This document shows positions 28,202-39,376 of a stretch of DNA of 64,000 nucleotides, piece after piece. The stretch's first letter is position 1, and each line of letters begins with the position of its first letter. The notes under the pieces were generated by a model. That model was not told the DNA's origin. It ran no database searches and saw nothing but the letters and a program-made list of their open reading frames with translations. The DNA is from Gammaproteobacteria bacterium (GTDB lineage Bacteria; Pseudomonadota; Gammaproteobacteria; Steroidobacterales; XN24), in contig JAHEFR010000004.1 in NCBI GenBank assembly GCA_024640085.1, forward strand, positions 40,855 through 104,854, in the 5' to 3' direction. Both the position numbers and the translations under genes were made by a program.

Positions 28202-29160
28202 GCGCCCCCCCCTGAAAAATGACTCCACGATCGTGACAGGTCGGGAACGAACGGCCGCCCACCCTTTTCGAACCCGACACCCCCGCCCCTCTCCACTCGC
28301 CCGATACGGCTGAGAGCGCAGCGCCAGTGCCGCGCGACCGCGAGCAGGTCCGCTTTCCGTTCGGGCGTCGTGGTAAAGCACAACTCGTAGTCGTCACCCC
28401 CGGCGATGATCGCGTCGATCGACATGGATTCGCCGAACAAGCCGACCAGCTCCGGGGCGACGGGCAGGTCGTCGGCCTCGATGACGATCCTCGCGCCGCT
28501 GGCAGCAGCAATGCGCCCGGCGTCCGTGGCCAGACCGTCCGAGAGGTCGATCGCGGCCGTCGCAAGACCGGCGAGGGCCTGTCCTTCGGCAACCCGTGGC
28601 TCGGGCCACAGGAAGCGCTCGATCAGGCGTGAGCCCGGCGCTCCCGATCGGAGCAACCCCAGGCCCGCCATGGCCTCTCCCGGCGCACCGGTGACGAACA
28701 CCACGTCGCCGGGCCGGGCGCCGTCGCGGGTCAGCGCTCGCCCCGGGTGGACGAAGCCGGTCAGGTGCACGGAGATACTCAAGGGACCCTCTACCGTATC
28801 GCCACCGACGATCGCTACATGCCATCGTTTCGCAAGCTCGCCCAGACCACCGGCGAAACCCCGGACCCAGTCCCGGTCGGGCACGGGAAGCGAAAGGGAA
28901 AGCTCGGCCCACGCCGGTTCGGCACCCATGGCCGCCAGGTCGCTGAGATTCACCGCAAGAGCCCTGTGCCCGACAGCGGCCGGTTCCGTGCCGGCCGGGA
29001 AGTGCACGCCCTCATTGAGGGTGTCCAGCACGCTCACGAGCTGAAGGCCGGGAGGCGGCTCGAGGACCGCACCATCGTCTCCGATACCGCGGATCACGTC
29101 CGCGCGCGCCGGGGATACGGTGCGGATAGCCTCGATCACCTCCGCCTCGGACAGGGTCAC
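28198..29160 (-). CDS. thiL: thiamine-monophosphate kinase
   Basis: 320 residues from a GTG at 29160. It phosphorylates thiamine monophosphate to thiamine diphosphate, the cofactor of Dxs and of the ThDP enzyme elsewhere in the window. Family signatures include GIGDDGAVL, VNLSDLAAMGAEPAW, IVGGDTVEG, the IDLSDGLATDAGRIA block and GGDDYELCFT. pgpA overlaps its stop by four bases, and DUF2889 lies six bases upstream, inserted between nusB and thiL, which are usually adjacent. Confidence 0.95.
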   Translation of the reverse strand: MTLSEAEVIEAIRTVSPARADVIRGIGDDGAVLEPPPGLQLVSVLDTLNEGVHFPAGTEPAAVGHRALAVNLSDLAAMGAEPAWAELSLSLPVPDRDWVRGFAGGLGELAKRWHVAIVGGDTVEGPLSISVHLTGFVHPGRALTRDGARPGDVVFVTGAPGEAMAGLGLLRSGAPGSRLIERFLWPEPRVAEGQALAGLATAAIDLSDGLATDAGRIAAASGARIVIEADDLPVAPELVGLFGESMSIDAIIAGGDDYELCFTTTPERKADLLAVARHWRCALSRIGRVERGGGVGFEKGGRPFVPDLSRSWSHFSGGGA

Positions 29161-29166
29161 CGGCGA

Positions 29167-29712
29167 TCAGCCCCGGAACCAGCGAGGATGAATCTCCTCT
29201 ACCACCGGTCCATCGCTGCGCAAGGCATGACAGGTGTCGATCTGCGGCGGACGGCGATCGGGGTCGCCGAATTTGCCCTCCCGCATGAGCAGGTTGGCGA
29301 CCGTCTGGATCGCCACGACGGCGAGTTCCTGCAACAACCGCGTCTGGTGAGTGCACCCCCGTTCATCCCCCAGCAGTTCCCTCACCTTGCGGTTCCACCC
29401 GGACCTCAGTTTCGTGCCAACCAGCTTGCCGTAATCCGGCGTGATGTCCGGGCAGGTCGGATAGGGATGAGCATCCGTGACCGCTTCCACGGCGACGATC
29501 TCCAGCCTGTCTGTCACCGTGATCCTGAGCCACATGTCGTGTACGGGCGTGCCGGCACCGACTTCCCCGCGGTAACGGTTGTCAAAGGCGTACGTCTTGG
29601 TGTCGACCATATGGCCCTCTATGTCCCAGAGGCCGTCATCACGACGGTAGCCACGGCAATCGATTTCCCGCGTATGGATGTGCGTCCTGTCCGTGGGTTT
29701 GCTAAGGGGCAT
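29167..29712 (-). CDS. DUF2889 family protein
   Basis: 181 residues, matching the uncharacterised DUF2889 family (IDCRGYRRDDGLWDIEGHMVDTK near the N-terminus, and CTHQTRLLQELAVVAIQT). Conserved His/Cys residues in GCTHQ and DTCHALR might bind a metal, but no function is established. No signal or membrane segment. It is wedged between nusB and thiL on the same strand with short gaps, so it is part of the rib-nus-thi operon. Such genes are also found near aromatic-degradation loci, which offers no clear clue here. Confidence 0.85.
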   Translation of the reverse strand: MPLSKPTDRTHIHTREIDCRGYRRDDGLWDIEGHMVDTKTYAFDNRYRGEVGAGTPVHDMWLRITVTDRLEIVAVEAVTDAHPYPTCPDITPDYGKLVGTKLRSGWNRKVRELLGDERGCTHQTRLLQELAVVAIQTVANLLMREGKFGDPDRRPPQIDTCHALRSDGPVVEEIHPRWFRG

Positions 29713-29730
29713 GGGTCCTCCGCGGCGGAC

Positions 29731-30183
29731 TTATGACTCCGCCGTTTTCTCTGGCGTCCGCAGCTCGCGGGCGGCCCGGTCGAGTAACGCGTTGACGAAC
29801 TTGTGGCCGTCCTCGGCACCAAAAGCTCGACAGAGTTCCACCGCCTCGTTAATCACGACCCGATAGGGGACATCCGGGCTGTGGAGGAGTTCGTAGACCC
29901 CGATCAGGAGGATCGCGTGCTCTACCGGGTCGAGCTGAGCCACGGCCCGGTCGGAATAGCCGCCGATCGCCGCATCCAGCGTCTCCCGCTCGGCGATAAC
30001 CTCCCGCACGAGGTCGCGGAACATATCGTGATCTGTCCGCTCATGTTCCGGATCGGCCGAGAATTGCAGGACAATATCCGCGGCCGACTGGTCGTTGAGC
30101 TGCCACTGATAGAGCGCCTGCATCGCGCGCCTCCGGGCGAGGCTCCGGGCGCCGGCTCTTACTTCGCTGCGACGCCCGCTCAA
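29731..30183 (-). CDS. nusB: transcription antitermination protein NusB
   Basis: 150 residues from a TTG at 30183, three bases past the ribH stop, with GGAG eight bases upstream. NusB binds boxA RNA with NusE in the rRNA antitermination complex. The N-terminal RRSEVRAGARSLARRRAMQALYQWQ and C-terminal VVINEAVELCRAFGAEDGHKFVNALLDRAAREL are family hallmarks. The frame runs further upstream into ribH, but those residues are not NusB-like. The ribH-nusB linkage is typical of proteobacteria. Confidence 0.95.
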   Translation of the reverse strand: MSGRRSEVRAGARSLARRRAMQALYQWQLNDQSAADIVLQFSADPEHERTDHDMFRDLVREVIAERETLDAAIGGYSDRAVAQLDPVEHAILLIGVYELLHSPDVPYRVVINEAVELCRAFGAEDGHKFVNALLDRAARELRTPEKTAES

Positions 30184-30185
30184 GC

Positions 30186-30662
30186 TCAGCTCTCCAGCTG
30201 ACGGAGCAGGTTGGCCATCTCGATGGCCGACATCGCGGCCTCCGCCCCCTTGTTGCCCGCCTTGGTGCCGGCGCGCTCGATAGCCTGCTCGATGGTGTCG
30301 GTGGTCAGGACTCCGAAGGCGACCGGCACGTCCTCGCCGTGGCTTGCCTGAGCGATACCCTTGACGCACTCGCCGGCCACGTATTCGAAGTGTGGTGTGG
30401 CGCCACGGATGACCGCGCCCAGGGCGATGATGGCGTCGAAACGGTGGCGCGTGGCCATCCGCTTCACCGTCAGCGGGATCTCCCAGGCACCGGGGACGCG
30501 GACCAGGGTGATGTCACGCTCCCGGACGCCGTGTCTTACGAGGGCGTCCACCGCGCCCTTGACCAGCGACTCCACGATAAAGTCGTTGAACCGGGAGGCG
30601 ACGATGCCGATGCGCAGGTCCCTGGCAACCAGTGTCGCCTCGACCACATTGATGTCCTTCAT
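30186..30662 (-). CDS. ribH: 6,7-dimethyl-8-ribityllumazine synthase
   Basis: 158 residues from ATG 30662. It condenses 5-amino-6-ribitylaminouracil with 3,4-dihydroxy-2-butanone-4-phosphate to lumazine, the penultimate step of riboflavin synthesis, and normally forms a 60-mer or pentameric shell. Signatures are [41 protein letters not shown] (with the catalytic histidine) and [18 protein letters not shown]. An open frame continues upstream to 30998 but overlaps ribBA and is not family-like. Confidence 0.97.
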   Translation of the reverse strand: MKDINVVEATLVARDLRIGIVASRFNDFIVESLVKGAVDALVRHGVRERDITLVRVPGAWEIPLTVKRMATRHRFDAIIALGAVIRGATPHFEYVAGECVKGIAQASHGEDVPVAFGVLTTDTIEQAIERAGTKAGNKGAEAAMSAIEMANLLRQLES

Positions 30663-30717
30663 GTCGGTCTCCTGGCTGGAAATTTCGCCTGCATCACGGG
30701 GCCGGCAGAGGGCCTGG

Positions 30718-31831
<1,114 letters not shown>

Positions 31832-31848
<17 letters not shown>

Positions 31849-32482
31849 AACCTGCCTCCTTTAACTTGTCGAACGTGAGTCCGCCGGGCGCATCCTCGCC
31901 GAGCAACCGCTCCAGGTAGCGCGCGACGATGTCGACCTCCAGGTTGACCCGCCGGCCCGGAATCCACTCGTCCAGGTTGGTGGCCTGGAGCGTATGGGGC
32001 ACGATGTTGACCTCGAATCGCGTCCCCTCTATCCGATTCACGGTCAGGCTGACGCCGTCGATACAGACGGACCCCTTGCGCGCCACGTAGCGGGCCAGAT
32101 CGGCTGGAACGGACAGGACGAACCGCAGGGACCGGGCCTCCTCCGCCCGCTCCAGCACCTCACCGACACCGTCCACGTGCCCGGTCACCAGATGGCCCCC
32201 GAGTGGCGTCGCCAGGGTGAGTGCGGGCTCAAGATTGACCCGCCCACCGGTACGCATCTGACCCAGGGTCGTCAGGCCCAGAGTTTCCCTCGATACGTCG
32301 GCTTCGAAGCAGGCACCCCCGAAAGCCACGGCGGTCAGGCAGACGCCGTTCACCGAAATGCTGTCACCGCGGGCCATGCCCTGGAGGTCCATCGTCGGGC
32401 ACCGCACCCGCAGGCGTACGTCTCCGCCGCGGGACTCGATCCCGTCGATAATGCCCGTCGCCTGTACGATCCCGGTGAACAT
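31832..32482 (-). CDS. ribE: riboflavin synthase (alpha chain)
   Basis: 216 residues. It dismutates two 6,7-dimethyl-8-ribityllumazine molecules to riboflavin and 5-amino-6-ribitylaminouracil. The two homologous barrels are visible: [10 protein letters not shown] with SVNGVCLTA and [13 protein letters not shown] in the first, and [10 protein letters not shown] with [14 protein letters not shown] in the second. Five bases separate it from ribD, and its 3' end overlaps ribBA. Some databases name this gene ribC; the symbol follows the E. coli-type riboflavin synthase. Confidence 0.96.
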
Positions 32483-32487
32483 CGGTC

Positions 32488-33594
32488 CTACGGAGTCTCG
32501 CGTCGGACCCGGGCGTGGATACGGAAATCGTCTCCGACCCGCCGCAGGTCCAGGATCTGCAATTGTACCCTGTCATCCATCCGATCCAGGCCAGGGAGGC
32601 TGAACATGCCCCTGGCGCCATCTCCCATCAGGTGGGGCGCCAGATAGATGACAAGCTCGTCGACCAGGCCGCTGGCGACCAGGGAACCGCAGAGAGCCGG
32701 CCCCGCCTCCACCAGCACGTCATTGCATCCCCGCTCGCCCAGGTCACGAAGAAGCTGGTCCAGATCAACCCTGCCGTCGTCCCCCTGGCAGCGCACGAGG
32801 ATGGCACCGGCAGCCTCCAGGGCCGTCCCGGGGGCTCCACCGGCGTAGGCGACCAGGGTTTCGCCTTCCAACCCGAGCATCCGAGCCATGGCCGGCATCC
32901 GCAGGCTCGAATCCACGACCACCCGGAGCGGCGCGCGCCCCGCCGTATCGCAAACCGCCGATCGGACCGTTAGAGACGGATCGTCGGCGAGGACCGTGCC
33001 GATCCCGGTCATGATGGCGGAGCTGGCGGCTCTCAGGCGTTGAACGTCCTCCCGGGCTGCGGCGCCGGAAATCCAGCGGCTCTCGCCGTCCGCCATGGCC
33101 GTCCGGCCATCCAGACTGGCGGCGATCTTCACGGTGACCCTTGGTCGCCCTTGGGTCATCCTTCGGATGAACCCCGCATTGAGCCGGGTCGCCTCGTCTT
33201 CGAGCAGGCCCGCGTCAACGGCGATGCCCTCCCGCGCAAGATAACCGAGGCCGTCACCGGCGACCGCGGGATTTGGATCCTTCATGGCGGCCACTACCCT
33301 GGTGACGCCGGCTCTGACGAGTGCCGGCGCGCACGGTCCGGTCCGACCCTGGTGATTGCAGGGCTCGAGACTGACATACACCGTAGCCCCGCGAGCCTTC
33401 TCTGCCGCGGCATCCAGCGCCACGATCTCCGCGTGGGGCCCCCCCGCGATCTGATGCCAGCCCTCACCCACGATCACACCGCCGGCGACGATCACGCAGC
33501 CGACCCGTGGATTCGGTTGGGTCGTGTATATGCCGCGCCGGGCCAGGGTGAGCGCGTGGGCCATGTAGCGGTGATCGTCGAGGGAAAAAGCCAA
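32488..33594 (-). CDS. ribD: bifunctional riboflavin deaminase/reductase RibD
   Basis: 368 residues. The N-terminal deaminase domain (about 1-145) carries the zinc motif HAEIVALDAA and PCNHQGRTGPCAPAL; the C-terminal reductase domain (about 150-360) has VTVKIAASLDGRTAMADGES and NDVLVEAGPALCGSLV. Together they perform two consecutive steps of riboflavin synthesis. The apparent start is a TTG at 33594 with a close AGGA; an internal ATG would remove ten residues. nrdR lies 92 bases upstream; that gap shows no clear signal. Confidence 0.95.
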   Translation of the reverse strand: MAFSLDDHRYMAHALTLARRGIYTTQPNPRVGCVIVAGGVIVGEGWHQIAGGPHAEIVALDAAAEKARGATVYVSLEPCNHQGRTGPCAPALVRAGVTRVVAAMKDPNPAVAGDGLGYLAREGIAVDAGLLEDEATRLNAGFIRRMTQGRPRVTVKIAASLDGRTAMADGESRWISGAAAREDVQRLRAASSAIMTGIGTVLADDPSLTVRSAVCDTAGRAPLRVVVDSSLRMPAMARMLGLEGETLVAYAGGAPGTALEAAGAILVRCQGDDGRVDLDQLLRDLGERGCNDVLVEAGPALCGSLVASGLVDELVIYLAPHLMGDGARGMFSLPGLDRMDDRVQLQILDLRRVGDDFRIHARVRRETP

Positions 33595-33686
33595 TGTCCT
33601 AGCCTGGCAACCTCAACGCCGTCCCGGGCAGCGGCGGGATTCCCAGTCGCCGCGACCCCACGCCGGATCGAAAACCGTAGCCATGG

Positions 33687-34184
33687 TTAGCTCTCGTCGC
33701 CCAGCAGCGACATCTGCTCACGGCTTTCCAGGGACGATTCCTGCAGGCGCTCCACTGCCTCGCGGAACTCCTGCACATCCTGGAAACGCCGGTAAACAGA
33801 GGCGAAGCGCACGTACGCCACTTCGTCCATATCCTTGAGCTCCTCCATTACCAGGTCGCCGACGAGCCGGGCCGCGACTTCCCGTTCTCCCGTGGTGCGC
33901 AGCCGGTGGACGATACGGGCGATGGCCGCCTCGACCTGCTCGGCGCTGACCGGACGTTTCTCCAGTGCCCGGATCATCCCGGACCTGAGTTTCTCCTCGT
34001 CGAAAGGCTCGCGACGATCGTCGCTCTTGATCAGCCGCGGCACCACCAGCTCGGCGGTTTCGAAGGTCGTGAATCGCTCGGCGCACTCCAGGCACTCCCG
34101 TCGACGACGGACCTGGCGCCCCTCGCCCGCGAGGCGGGAGTCGATTACTTTCGTCTCGGGATGTCCGCAGAAAGGGCAGTGCAC
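33687..34184 (-). CDS. nrdR: transcriptional repressor NrdR
   Basis: 165 residues. The N-terminal zinc ribbon has Cys3, Cys6, Cys31 and Cys34 (MHCPFC and ECLEC), followed by an ATP-cone domain ([21 protein letters not shown] onward). NrdR binds NrdR boxes upstream of ribonucleotide reductase genes and represses them when dATP is high. The glyA-nrdR-ribD order is a common gammaproteobacterial arrangement; the gap to glyA is 18 bases. No ribonucleotide reductase gene is in the window. Confidence 0.96.
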   Translation of the reverse strand: MHCPFCGHPETKVIDSRLAGEGRQVRRRRECLECAERFTTFETAELVVPRLIKSDDRREPFDEEKLRSGMIRALEKRPVSAEQVEAAIARIVHRLRTTGEREVAARLVGDLVMEELKDMDEVAYVRFASVYRRFQDVQEFREAVERLQESSLESREQMSLLGDES

Positions 34185-34202
34185 GGCATCCCCTTGACGA
34201 AC

Positions 34203-35459
34203 TCAGCTCGCGTAGACCGGGAAACGGCCGCAGAGATCGAGGACCTGACTCCGCACCTGATCGATGGTCGCATCGTTCCCGATATCGTCCAGGATGTCGG
34301 CGATCCATCCGGCCAGCGCCCTGCATTCGGTCTCTCCAAAACCACGGGTGGTGATCGCCGGCGTGCCCATCCGCAGTCCGCTGGTCACGAACGGCGAGCG
34401 CGGATCGTTCGGAACGGTGTTCTTGTTGACGGTGATATACGCGCGGCCGAGGGCCGCATCCGCGTCCTTTCCCGTAAACTCCTTGCCGATAAGATCGACA
34501 AGGAACAGGTGATTGTCCGTGCCGCCGGAGACTATCTTGTAGCCCCGCTCCATCAAGGTTCCGGCCATGGCGCGGGCATTGGCCACCACCTGTTCCTGGT
34601 AGGCGCGGAAACCGGGCTCCAGGGCCTCCTTGAAGGCGACGGCCTTGGCCGCTATGACATGCATCAGGGGCCCTCCCTGGGTACCGGGGAACACCAGGGA
34701 ACTGAACTTCCTCGTCAGCTCGTCGTTTTCCCTGGCCAGGATCATCCCGCCCCTGGGCCCGCGAAGGGTCTTGTGGGTGGTGGTGGTCACCACGTCCGCC
34801 ACCGGCACCGGGCTCGGATAGACGCCGGCGGCGATCAACCCTGCCACGTGCGCGATGTCGGCCATGAGGTAGGCGCCGACCGAATCGGCGATGTCCCGGA
34901 ATCGCTGCCAGTCCACCACTCGGGAATAGGCCGAGAATCCGGAGATAATCAGTCTGGGCCGGTGTTCGGCCGCCAGCGCCTCGACCTGATCGTAGTCGAT
35001 CTCTCCCGTGGACTCGTCCAGACCGTACTGGTGGGCGTCGTAGAAACGGCCGGAGAAGTTGGGCTTCGCCCCGTGGGTCAGGTGGCCGCCGTGGGCCAGG
35101 CTCATTCCGAGGATGCTGTCCCCTGGTTTCAGCAGCGCGGCGAACACGGCAACATTTGCCTGGCTGCCCGAATGGGGCTGGACGTTGGCGTAGGCAGCCC
35201 CGAACAGCTCCTTCGCGCGGGCGATGGCGAGATCCTCCGCTATGTCCACGTTCTCGCAGCCGCCGTAGTAGCGTCGGTGAGGGTAGCCCTCGGCGTACTT
35301 GTTTGTCAGCACCGTGCCCTGGGCCTCCAGCACCCGTGGGCTGGCGTAATTCTCAGAAGCGATCAGCTCGACGTGCTCTTCCTGCCGCCGACGTTCAGCC
35401 TGGATAGCTGCGGCCAGTTCGTCATCGTATCCGGCGATGCGCATATCTGGGCTGAACAT
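34203..35459 (-). CDS. glyA: serine hydroxymethyltransferase
   Basis: 418 residues from ATG 35459. It interconverts serine plus tetrahydrofolate with glycine plus 5,10-methylenetetrahydrofolate, the main one-carbon entry point. The PLP lysine is in [31 protein letters not shown] and [12 protein letters not shown] are family hallmarks. The frame is open to 35570, but those residues overlap the deacetylase gene and do not fit. It leads the nrdR-rib operon. Confidence 0.97.
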   Translation of the reverse strand: MFSPDMRIAGYDDELAAAIQAERRRQEEHVELIASENYASPRVLEAQGTVLTNKYAEGYPHRRYYGGCENVDIAEDLAIARAKELFGAAYANVQPHSGSQANVAVFAALLKPGDSILGMSLAHGGHLTHGAKPNFSGRFYDAHQYGLDESTGEIDYDQVEALAAEHRPRLIISGFSAYSRVVDWQRFRDIADSVGAYLMADIAHVAGLIAAGVYPSPVPVADVVTTTTHKTLRGPRGGMILARENDELTRKFSSLVFPGTQGGPLMHVIAAKAVAFKEALEPGFRAYQEQVVANARAMAGTLMERGYKIVSGGTDNHLFLVDLIGKEFTGKDADAALGRAYITVNKNTVPNDPRSPFVTSGLRMGTPAITTRGFGETECRALAGWIADILDDIGNDATIDQVRSQVLDLCGRFPVYAS

Positions 35460-35494
35460 GAATCGAAGCTCCGGGCGTTTGGAAACAGGCGCGC

Positions 35495-35500
35495 ATTGTA
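35495..35500 (-). promoter_or_regulatory. candidate -10 box for glyA
   Basis: TACAAT on the minus strand, within the context GGTACAATGCGCGCC, looks like a housekeeping -10 element. No convincing -35 lies 16-18 bases upstream, so the call rests on the hexamer and position, about 35 bases before the glyA start. Confidence 0.4.
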
Positions 35501-35530
35501 CCGCAGCATCACGCGCCAGGGGCCGTCCGC

Positions 35531-36496
35531 TCAGCTCCGGTCGACCATCTCCTGGACGACCCGCGACCACCCCGTGGCGATGTTATGCCGGTTGTATCCA
35601 CCACCCCCGAGCGCGACCAGGCGGCCCTGGGCATGCCGGTCGGCGATCTCGCAGAGAGACGCGGCGGCAGTCCCATGCGCATTCTCTGAGAACTGCAGGT
35701 GAGTCAAGGGATCTCCCGCCAGGCTGTCAGCGCCACACTGGAACACGATGAATTCCGGCCGGGCCTCATTCAGATAGGTCTCGATCTCTTCCCAGGCCGA
35801 CAGGAACTCCTCGTCCCCTGCGCCCGGGAACAGCGGGATGTTGAGTTTGGTGCCGATCGCGGATCCCTGCCCGGTCTCGTCGCGGCCGCCGGTGCCCGGG
35901 AACAGAAATCGTCCGTCCTCATGGATGTCGGCGAACAGCACCTCGGGGTTGTCCGCGAACCCGTAATAGACGCCGTCGCCGTGATGGGCGTCGATATCCA
36001 CGTACGCGACGCGTTTGAGGCCGTGCCGGCGTTGAAGTGCCTCGATCAGCACGGCGCAGTCGTTGAAGACGCAGAACCCGGAGGTCCGCATCCGCGCCGC
36101 ATGGTGCAGCCCGGCGATGGGCACGAAGGCGCGCCGGGCCTGGCCGGCCATGACCAGTTCGCCGGCCCGTAGCGTTGTCCCGACGACCGATCGCGCGGCA
36201 TCGTAGATTCCAGGGAAAGCCGGCGTATCGCCGAAGTCCAGGAATCCCTTCCCGGCCAGGGACATCTCCTCCACGAACTCCACGTGGTGGGGATCGTGGA
36301 ACAGCTTGATGTCGTCCTCTGAGGCGTCGGCCGGCTGTTCGATGTTTACCCTGCCGGCAATGTCCCGCTCGTCCAGCCCCCGTAGAAAGGCGTCCTGCCG
36401 ATCGGGACCGAAGGGATGACCCTCGCCGAATCCATAGCGGGCGATTGCCTCACCGGCGAGGACAGTGACGGAGTGATGACTGGTTTTCGAGGTCAT
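35531..36496 (-). CDS. histone deacetylase family hydrolase (AcuC/acetylpolyamine amidohydrolase-like)
   Basis: 321 residues, the arginase/deacetylase fold. Zinc and active-site signatures are present: the tandem histidines in [18 protein letters not shown], the metal-binding [16 protein letters not shown], the [14 protein letters not shown] block and the C-terminal ALGGGGYN. It should remove acetyl groups from lysine or polyamines; the AcuC branch deacetylates acetyl-CoA synthetase. Which substrate applies cannot be told from sequence. It lies upstream of glyA on the same strand but is separated by a probable glyA promoter. Confidence 0.92.
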   Translation of the reverse strand: MTSKTSHHSVTVLAGEAIARYGFGEGHPFGPDRQDAFLRGLDERDIAGRVNIEQPADASEDDIKLFHDPHHVEFVEEMSLAGKGFLDFGDTPAFPGIYDAARSVVGTTLRAGELVMAGQARRAFVPIAGLHHAARMRTSGFCVFNDCAVLIEALQRRHGLKRVAYVDIDAHHGDGVYYGFADNPEVLFADIHEDGRFLFPGTGGRDETGQGSAIGTKLNIPLFPGAGDEEFLSAWEEIETYLNEARPEFIVFQCGADSLAGDPLTHLQFSENAHGTAAASLCEIADRHAQGRLVALGGGGYNRHNIATGWSRVVQEMVDRS

Positions 36497-36794
36497 GGCA
36501 TTGGCGACGCCTCCTGCCCGGCTTCTGTACAGAGCTTACCGAAAATGCGGCCGGCACGGAGGCTCCACGCCAACCGGCTCCAGACCACGATCGCTCACCC
36601 ACTGGGTCGACGACGCCTGACCGTTCGGGAAGACCGCCACACACTGTCCAGGCGCCTCCCTCCCAAGGGATAGCCACCGGTCGCGGCAAGATTCATTCCG
36701 GCCCGTCGCCGCATTCGCGGTGGTACAGCTTGCCGCGATACCGGATAATCTGCGCCCTTTTTCAATCGCCCCCCCGGAGAGGCACACTCAAACC
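36497..36794. other. intergenic region between deacetylase and ettA
   Basis: About 298 bases between two divergent genes. Short open frames on both strands show no family resemblance or ribosome site. The only recognisable element is a GATAAT -10-like hexamer at 36744-36749 (context CCGGATAATCTGCGCC) reading toward ettA, without a good -35. Nothing else was identified. Confidence 0.5.
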
Positions 36795-38462
36795 ATGGCC
36801 CAGTTCATCTACACCATGAATCGCGTCGCGAAGATCGTACCGCCCAAACGGCAGATCATCCGCGACATTTCCCTGTCCTTCTTTCCGGGGGCGAAGATCG
36901 GGGTGCTGGGTCTGAACGGTTCGGGTAAATCCACCCTGCTCCGGATCATGGCTGGCATTGATACCGAGATCGAGGGCGAGGCCCGACCGCAGCCGGGCAT
37001 CAACATCGGCTATCTGCCCCAGGAACCCCATCTGGATCCGTCCAAGGACGTGCGCGGCAACGTGGAAGACGGGGTCGCCGGGATCAAGCAGGCGATGGCC
37101 CGGCTCGACGAGGTCTATGCGGCCTATGCGGAGCCGGACGCGGACTTCGACAAGCTTGCCGACGAGCAGGCGCGGCTGGAGAACATCATCCAGGCAGGCG
37201 ACGGGCATGACCTGGATCGTACCCTGGAGATTGCCGCGGATGCCCTGCGACTGCCGCCGTGGGATGCCAAGGTAGACACCCTCTCGGGGGGCGAGCGACG
37301 GCGGGTGGCCCTGTGTCGACTGATCCTGTCGCGGCCCGACATGCTGCTGCTGGACGAGCCCACCAACCACCTGGATGCCGAGTCGGTGGCATGGCTCGAG
37401 CAATTCCTCCACGACTACCCGGGCACGGTAATCGCCGTGACCCACGACCGCTACTTCCTTGACAACGTCGCGGGCTGGATCCTCGAACTGGATCGCGGCC
37501 ACGGCATACCGTGGGAGGGGAACTATTCGTCCTGGCTGGAACAGAAGGAACAGCGCCTGGAGATGGAAGAGAAGCAGGAAGCGGCCCGGGTACGGACGAT
37601 GAAAAGGGAACTGGAGTGGGTCCGGGCCAATCCGAAGGGCAGGCACGCCAAGGCCAAGGCCCGGCTGCAGAGATTCGAGGAGCTCTCGTCACGGGAGTTC
37701 CAGCGTCGCAACGAGACCAATGAGATCTACATCCCCCCCGGCCCGAGGCTTGGGGACCTGGTCGTGGAGGCCAAAGCACTGCGCAAGGCCTTCGGCGACA
37801 GGCTCCTGTTCGAGGACCTGTCATTCAACCTCCCGCCCGGTGGCATCGTCGGCGTCATCGGCCCCAACGGCGCGGGCAAGACCACGCTGTTCAGGATCAT
37901 CACCGGCGCAGAGAACCCAGACGCCGGCGAACTACGACTGGGGGAGACCGTCCAGCTTGCCTACGTGGACCAGAGCCGGGACACGCTGGACGGCGCCAGG
38001 ACCGTCTGGGAGGAGATTTCCGAGGGCCAGGACATCATCCGCGTCGGCAGCTACGAGACGCCGTCGCGGGCCTACTGCGGCCGCTTCAACTTCAAGGGCC
38101 CCACCCAGCAGCAACGGGTAGGAGAACTCTCGGGCGGCGAGCGCAACCGCGTCCACCTGGCCAAGGTGCTGCGTTCCGGCGGCAACCTCCTCCTGCTCGA
38201 CGAACCGACCAACGACCTGGACGTGGAGACCTTGCGGGCGCTGGAGGAGGCGCTGCTGAATTTCCCTGGTTGCGCCGTGGTGATCTCCCATGACCGGTGG
38301 TTCCTCGATCGGGTCGCGACTCATATGCTGGCCTTCGAGGGCGACAGTGAAGTGGTCTGGTTCGAGGGTAACTACGCCGACTACGAGGAGGATCTGAAGC
38401 GCCGCAAGGGAGAAGATGCGGCCCAGCCTCACCGGATACGATACCGCCGGATCGAGGCCTGA
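36795..38462 (+). CDS. ettA: energy-dependent translational throttle protein EttA (ABC-F)
   Basis: 555 residues from ATG 36795. Two ABC ATPase domains: Walker [10 protein letters not shown] (39-47) with LSGGERRR, and GPNGAGKTT with LSGGERNR. The charged inter-domain linker and the arm insert typical of ABC-F proteins lie between them and within the first domain. The opening [19 protein letters not shown] is the EttA N-terminus. EttA binds the ribosomal E site and gates translation by the ATP/ADP ratio; it has no membrane domain and is not a transporter. Upstream in-frame codons from 36720 are not family-like. It ends one base before the convergent reductase gene. Confidence 0.96.
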   Translation: MAQFIYTMNRVAKIVPPKRQIIRDISLSFFPGAKIGVLGLNGSGKSTLLRIMAGIDTEIEGEARPQPGINIGYLPQEPHLDPSKDVRGNVEDGVAGIKQAMARLDEVYAAYAEPDADFDKLADEQARLENIIQAGDGHDLDRTLEIAADALRLPPWDAKVDTLSGGERRRVALCRLILSRPDMLLLDEPTNHLDAESVAWLEQFLHDYPGTVIAVTHDRYFLDNVAGWILELDRGHGIPWEGNYSSWLEQKEQRLEMEEKQEAARVRTMKRELEWVRANPKGRHAKAKARLQRFEELSSREFQRRNETNEIYIPPGPRLGDLVVEAKALRKAFGDRLLFEDLSFNLPPGGIVGVIGPNGAGKTTLFRIITGAENPDAGELRLGETVQLAYVDQSRDTLDGARTVWEEISEGQDIIRVGSYETPSRAYCGRFNFKGPTQQQRVGELSGGERNRVHLAKVLRSGGNLLLLDEPTNDLDVETLRALEEALLNFPGCAVVISHDRWFLDRVATHMLAFEGDSEVVWFEGNYADYEEDLKRRKGEDAAQPHRIRYRRIEA

Positions 38463-39200
38463 TCAGGTCCGGGCCGAGAGGTATTTCTCGCGCCGGACGG
38501 ACTTGACGCCGAACCCGGCGGCTTTGAGAAACTCCGCCGCCTCGTCCACCATGCCGGGGTTGCCGCAGAGATAGGCGATGTCGGTCTCGGCGGAGACGCC
38601 GAGATCCGTCAGCCGGCTCTGCACGTAGCCCCTGCACTCCCACGCCGACGCTGCCTCCGGATCGGACCGGCTGTAACAGGCGTGGAAGCTGAAATTCTCG
38701 TGCGCCTCGGCCATGGCCCGGAATTCCTCGCCATAGAGGAGCTCGCGCGGCTCCCGGACGCCGAGCAGCAGGTCTACCCGGTAGTCCCCCGCTGCCAGCA
38801 GCGTCTTGAGTTCCGGCAACATGGCCCGGTAGGGCGTGACACCCGTGCCCGTAGCCACCAGCAGGTAGCGGCACGGTGGATCGTCCCTCAGCACGAAGCG
38901 GCCATAGGGCCCGCTGGCTTCTACCATATCCCCGGGCGCCAGTCCCTGGAGCTTGCCGGTGGCGAAGCCGCCCTCAACCGGGGCCATGGCGAGTTCCACC
39001 AGGTCGCTCTGCCCCGGCGGATTGGCGACGCTGTAGCTCCGATGTGTCCGCTTGCCGTCCCTCTCCCAGTGCAGGTTGACGAATTGTCCCGCCGTGTACT
39101 GGAACGGTTCCCTGTCGGCCCTCCGGAACGCGAAGTGACGGACCGTGGGTGTGATGTCGGAGCTCCACTCCAGGATGAGGGGAAATGTATTCCAGGTCAT
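38463..39200 (-). CDS. ferredoxin--NADP(+) reductase-type flavoprotein
   Basis: 245 residues. FAD-binding barrel (about 1-105) with the RSYSVAN flavin motif, then an NAD(P)-binding domain with LVATGTGVTPYRAML and CGNPGMVDEAAEFL. It ends in REKYLSA rather than the longer aromatic tail of some Fpr proteins. It should move electrons between NAD(P)H and a ferredoxin or flavodoxin. Its partner and direction are unknown. It stands alone, convergent with ettA; the 176 bases upstream toward hutG show no recognisable gene. Confidence 0.9.
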   Translation of the reverse strand: MTWNTFPLILEWSSDITPTVRHFAFRRADREPFQYTAGQFVNLHWERDGKRTHRSYSVANPPGQSDLVELAMAPVEGGFATGKLQGLAPGDMVEASGPYGRFVLRDDPPCRYLLVATGTGVTPYRAMLPELKTLLAAGDYRVDLLLGVREPRELLYGEEFRAMAEAHENFSFHACYSRSDPEAASAWECRGYVQSRLTDLGVSAETDIAYLCGNPGMVDEAAEFLKAAGFGVKSVRREKYLSART

Positions 39201-39376
39201 GATTCGCTTCCTGAACGAAGGCGCCGTTTTATCACAGGCACCCCCACCGGGACAGTTCCGCGCCGATTCGCCACCTCCCGAATCCCGGCGCAGACCGATG
39301 CAATGTCCCCGACCCGTGAAAGCCGGCAGACCGGGGACGCCGATCGCCAGGGGGACGGCAGGCGCCTGGGCAAGAC

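Noticed and set aside
30663..30717. FMN riboswitch ahead of the rib genes
   Set aside because: No RFN-element sequence blocks were recognised between the rib genes or in the gaps upstream of ribD and glyA.
33906..35702. A 598-codon plus-strand open frame opposite nrdR and glyA
   Set aside because: Shadow of conserved genes; composition and lack of motifs are typical of antisense frames in GC-rich DNA.
36450..36787. Two short minus-strand frames between the deacetylase gene and ettA
   Set aside because: No motif or start signal; the region looks like a promoter-containing gap.
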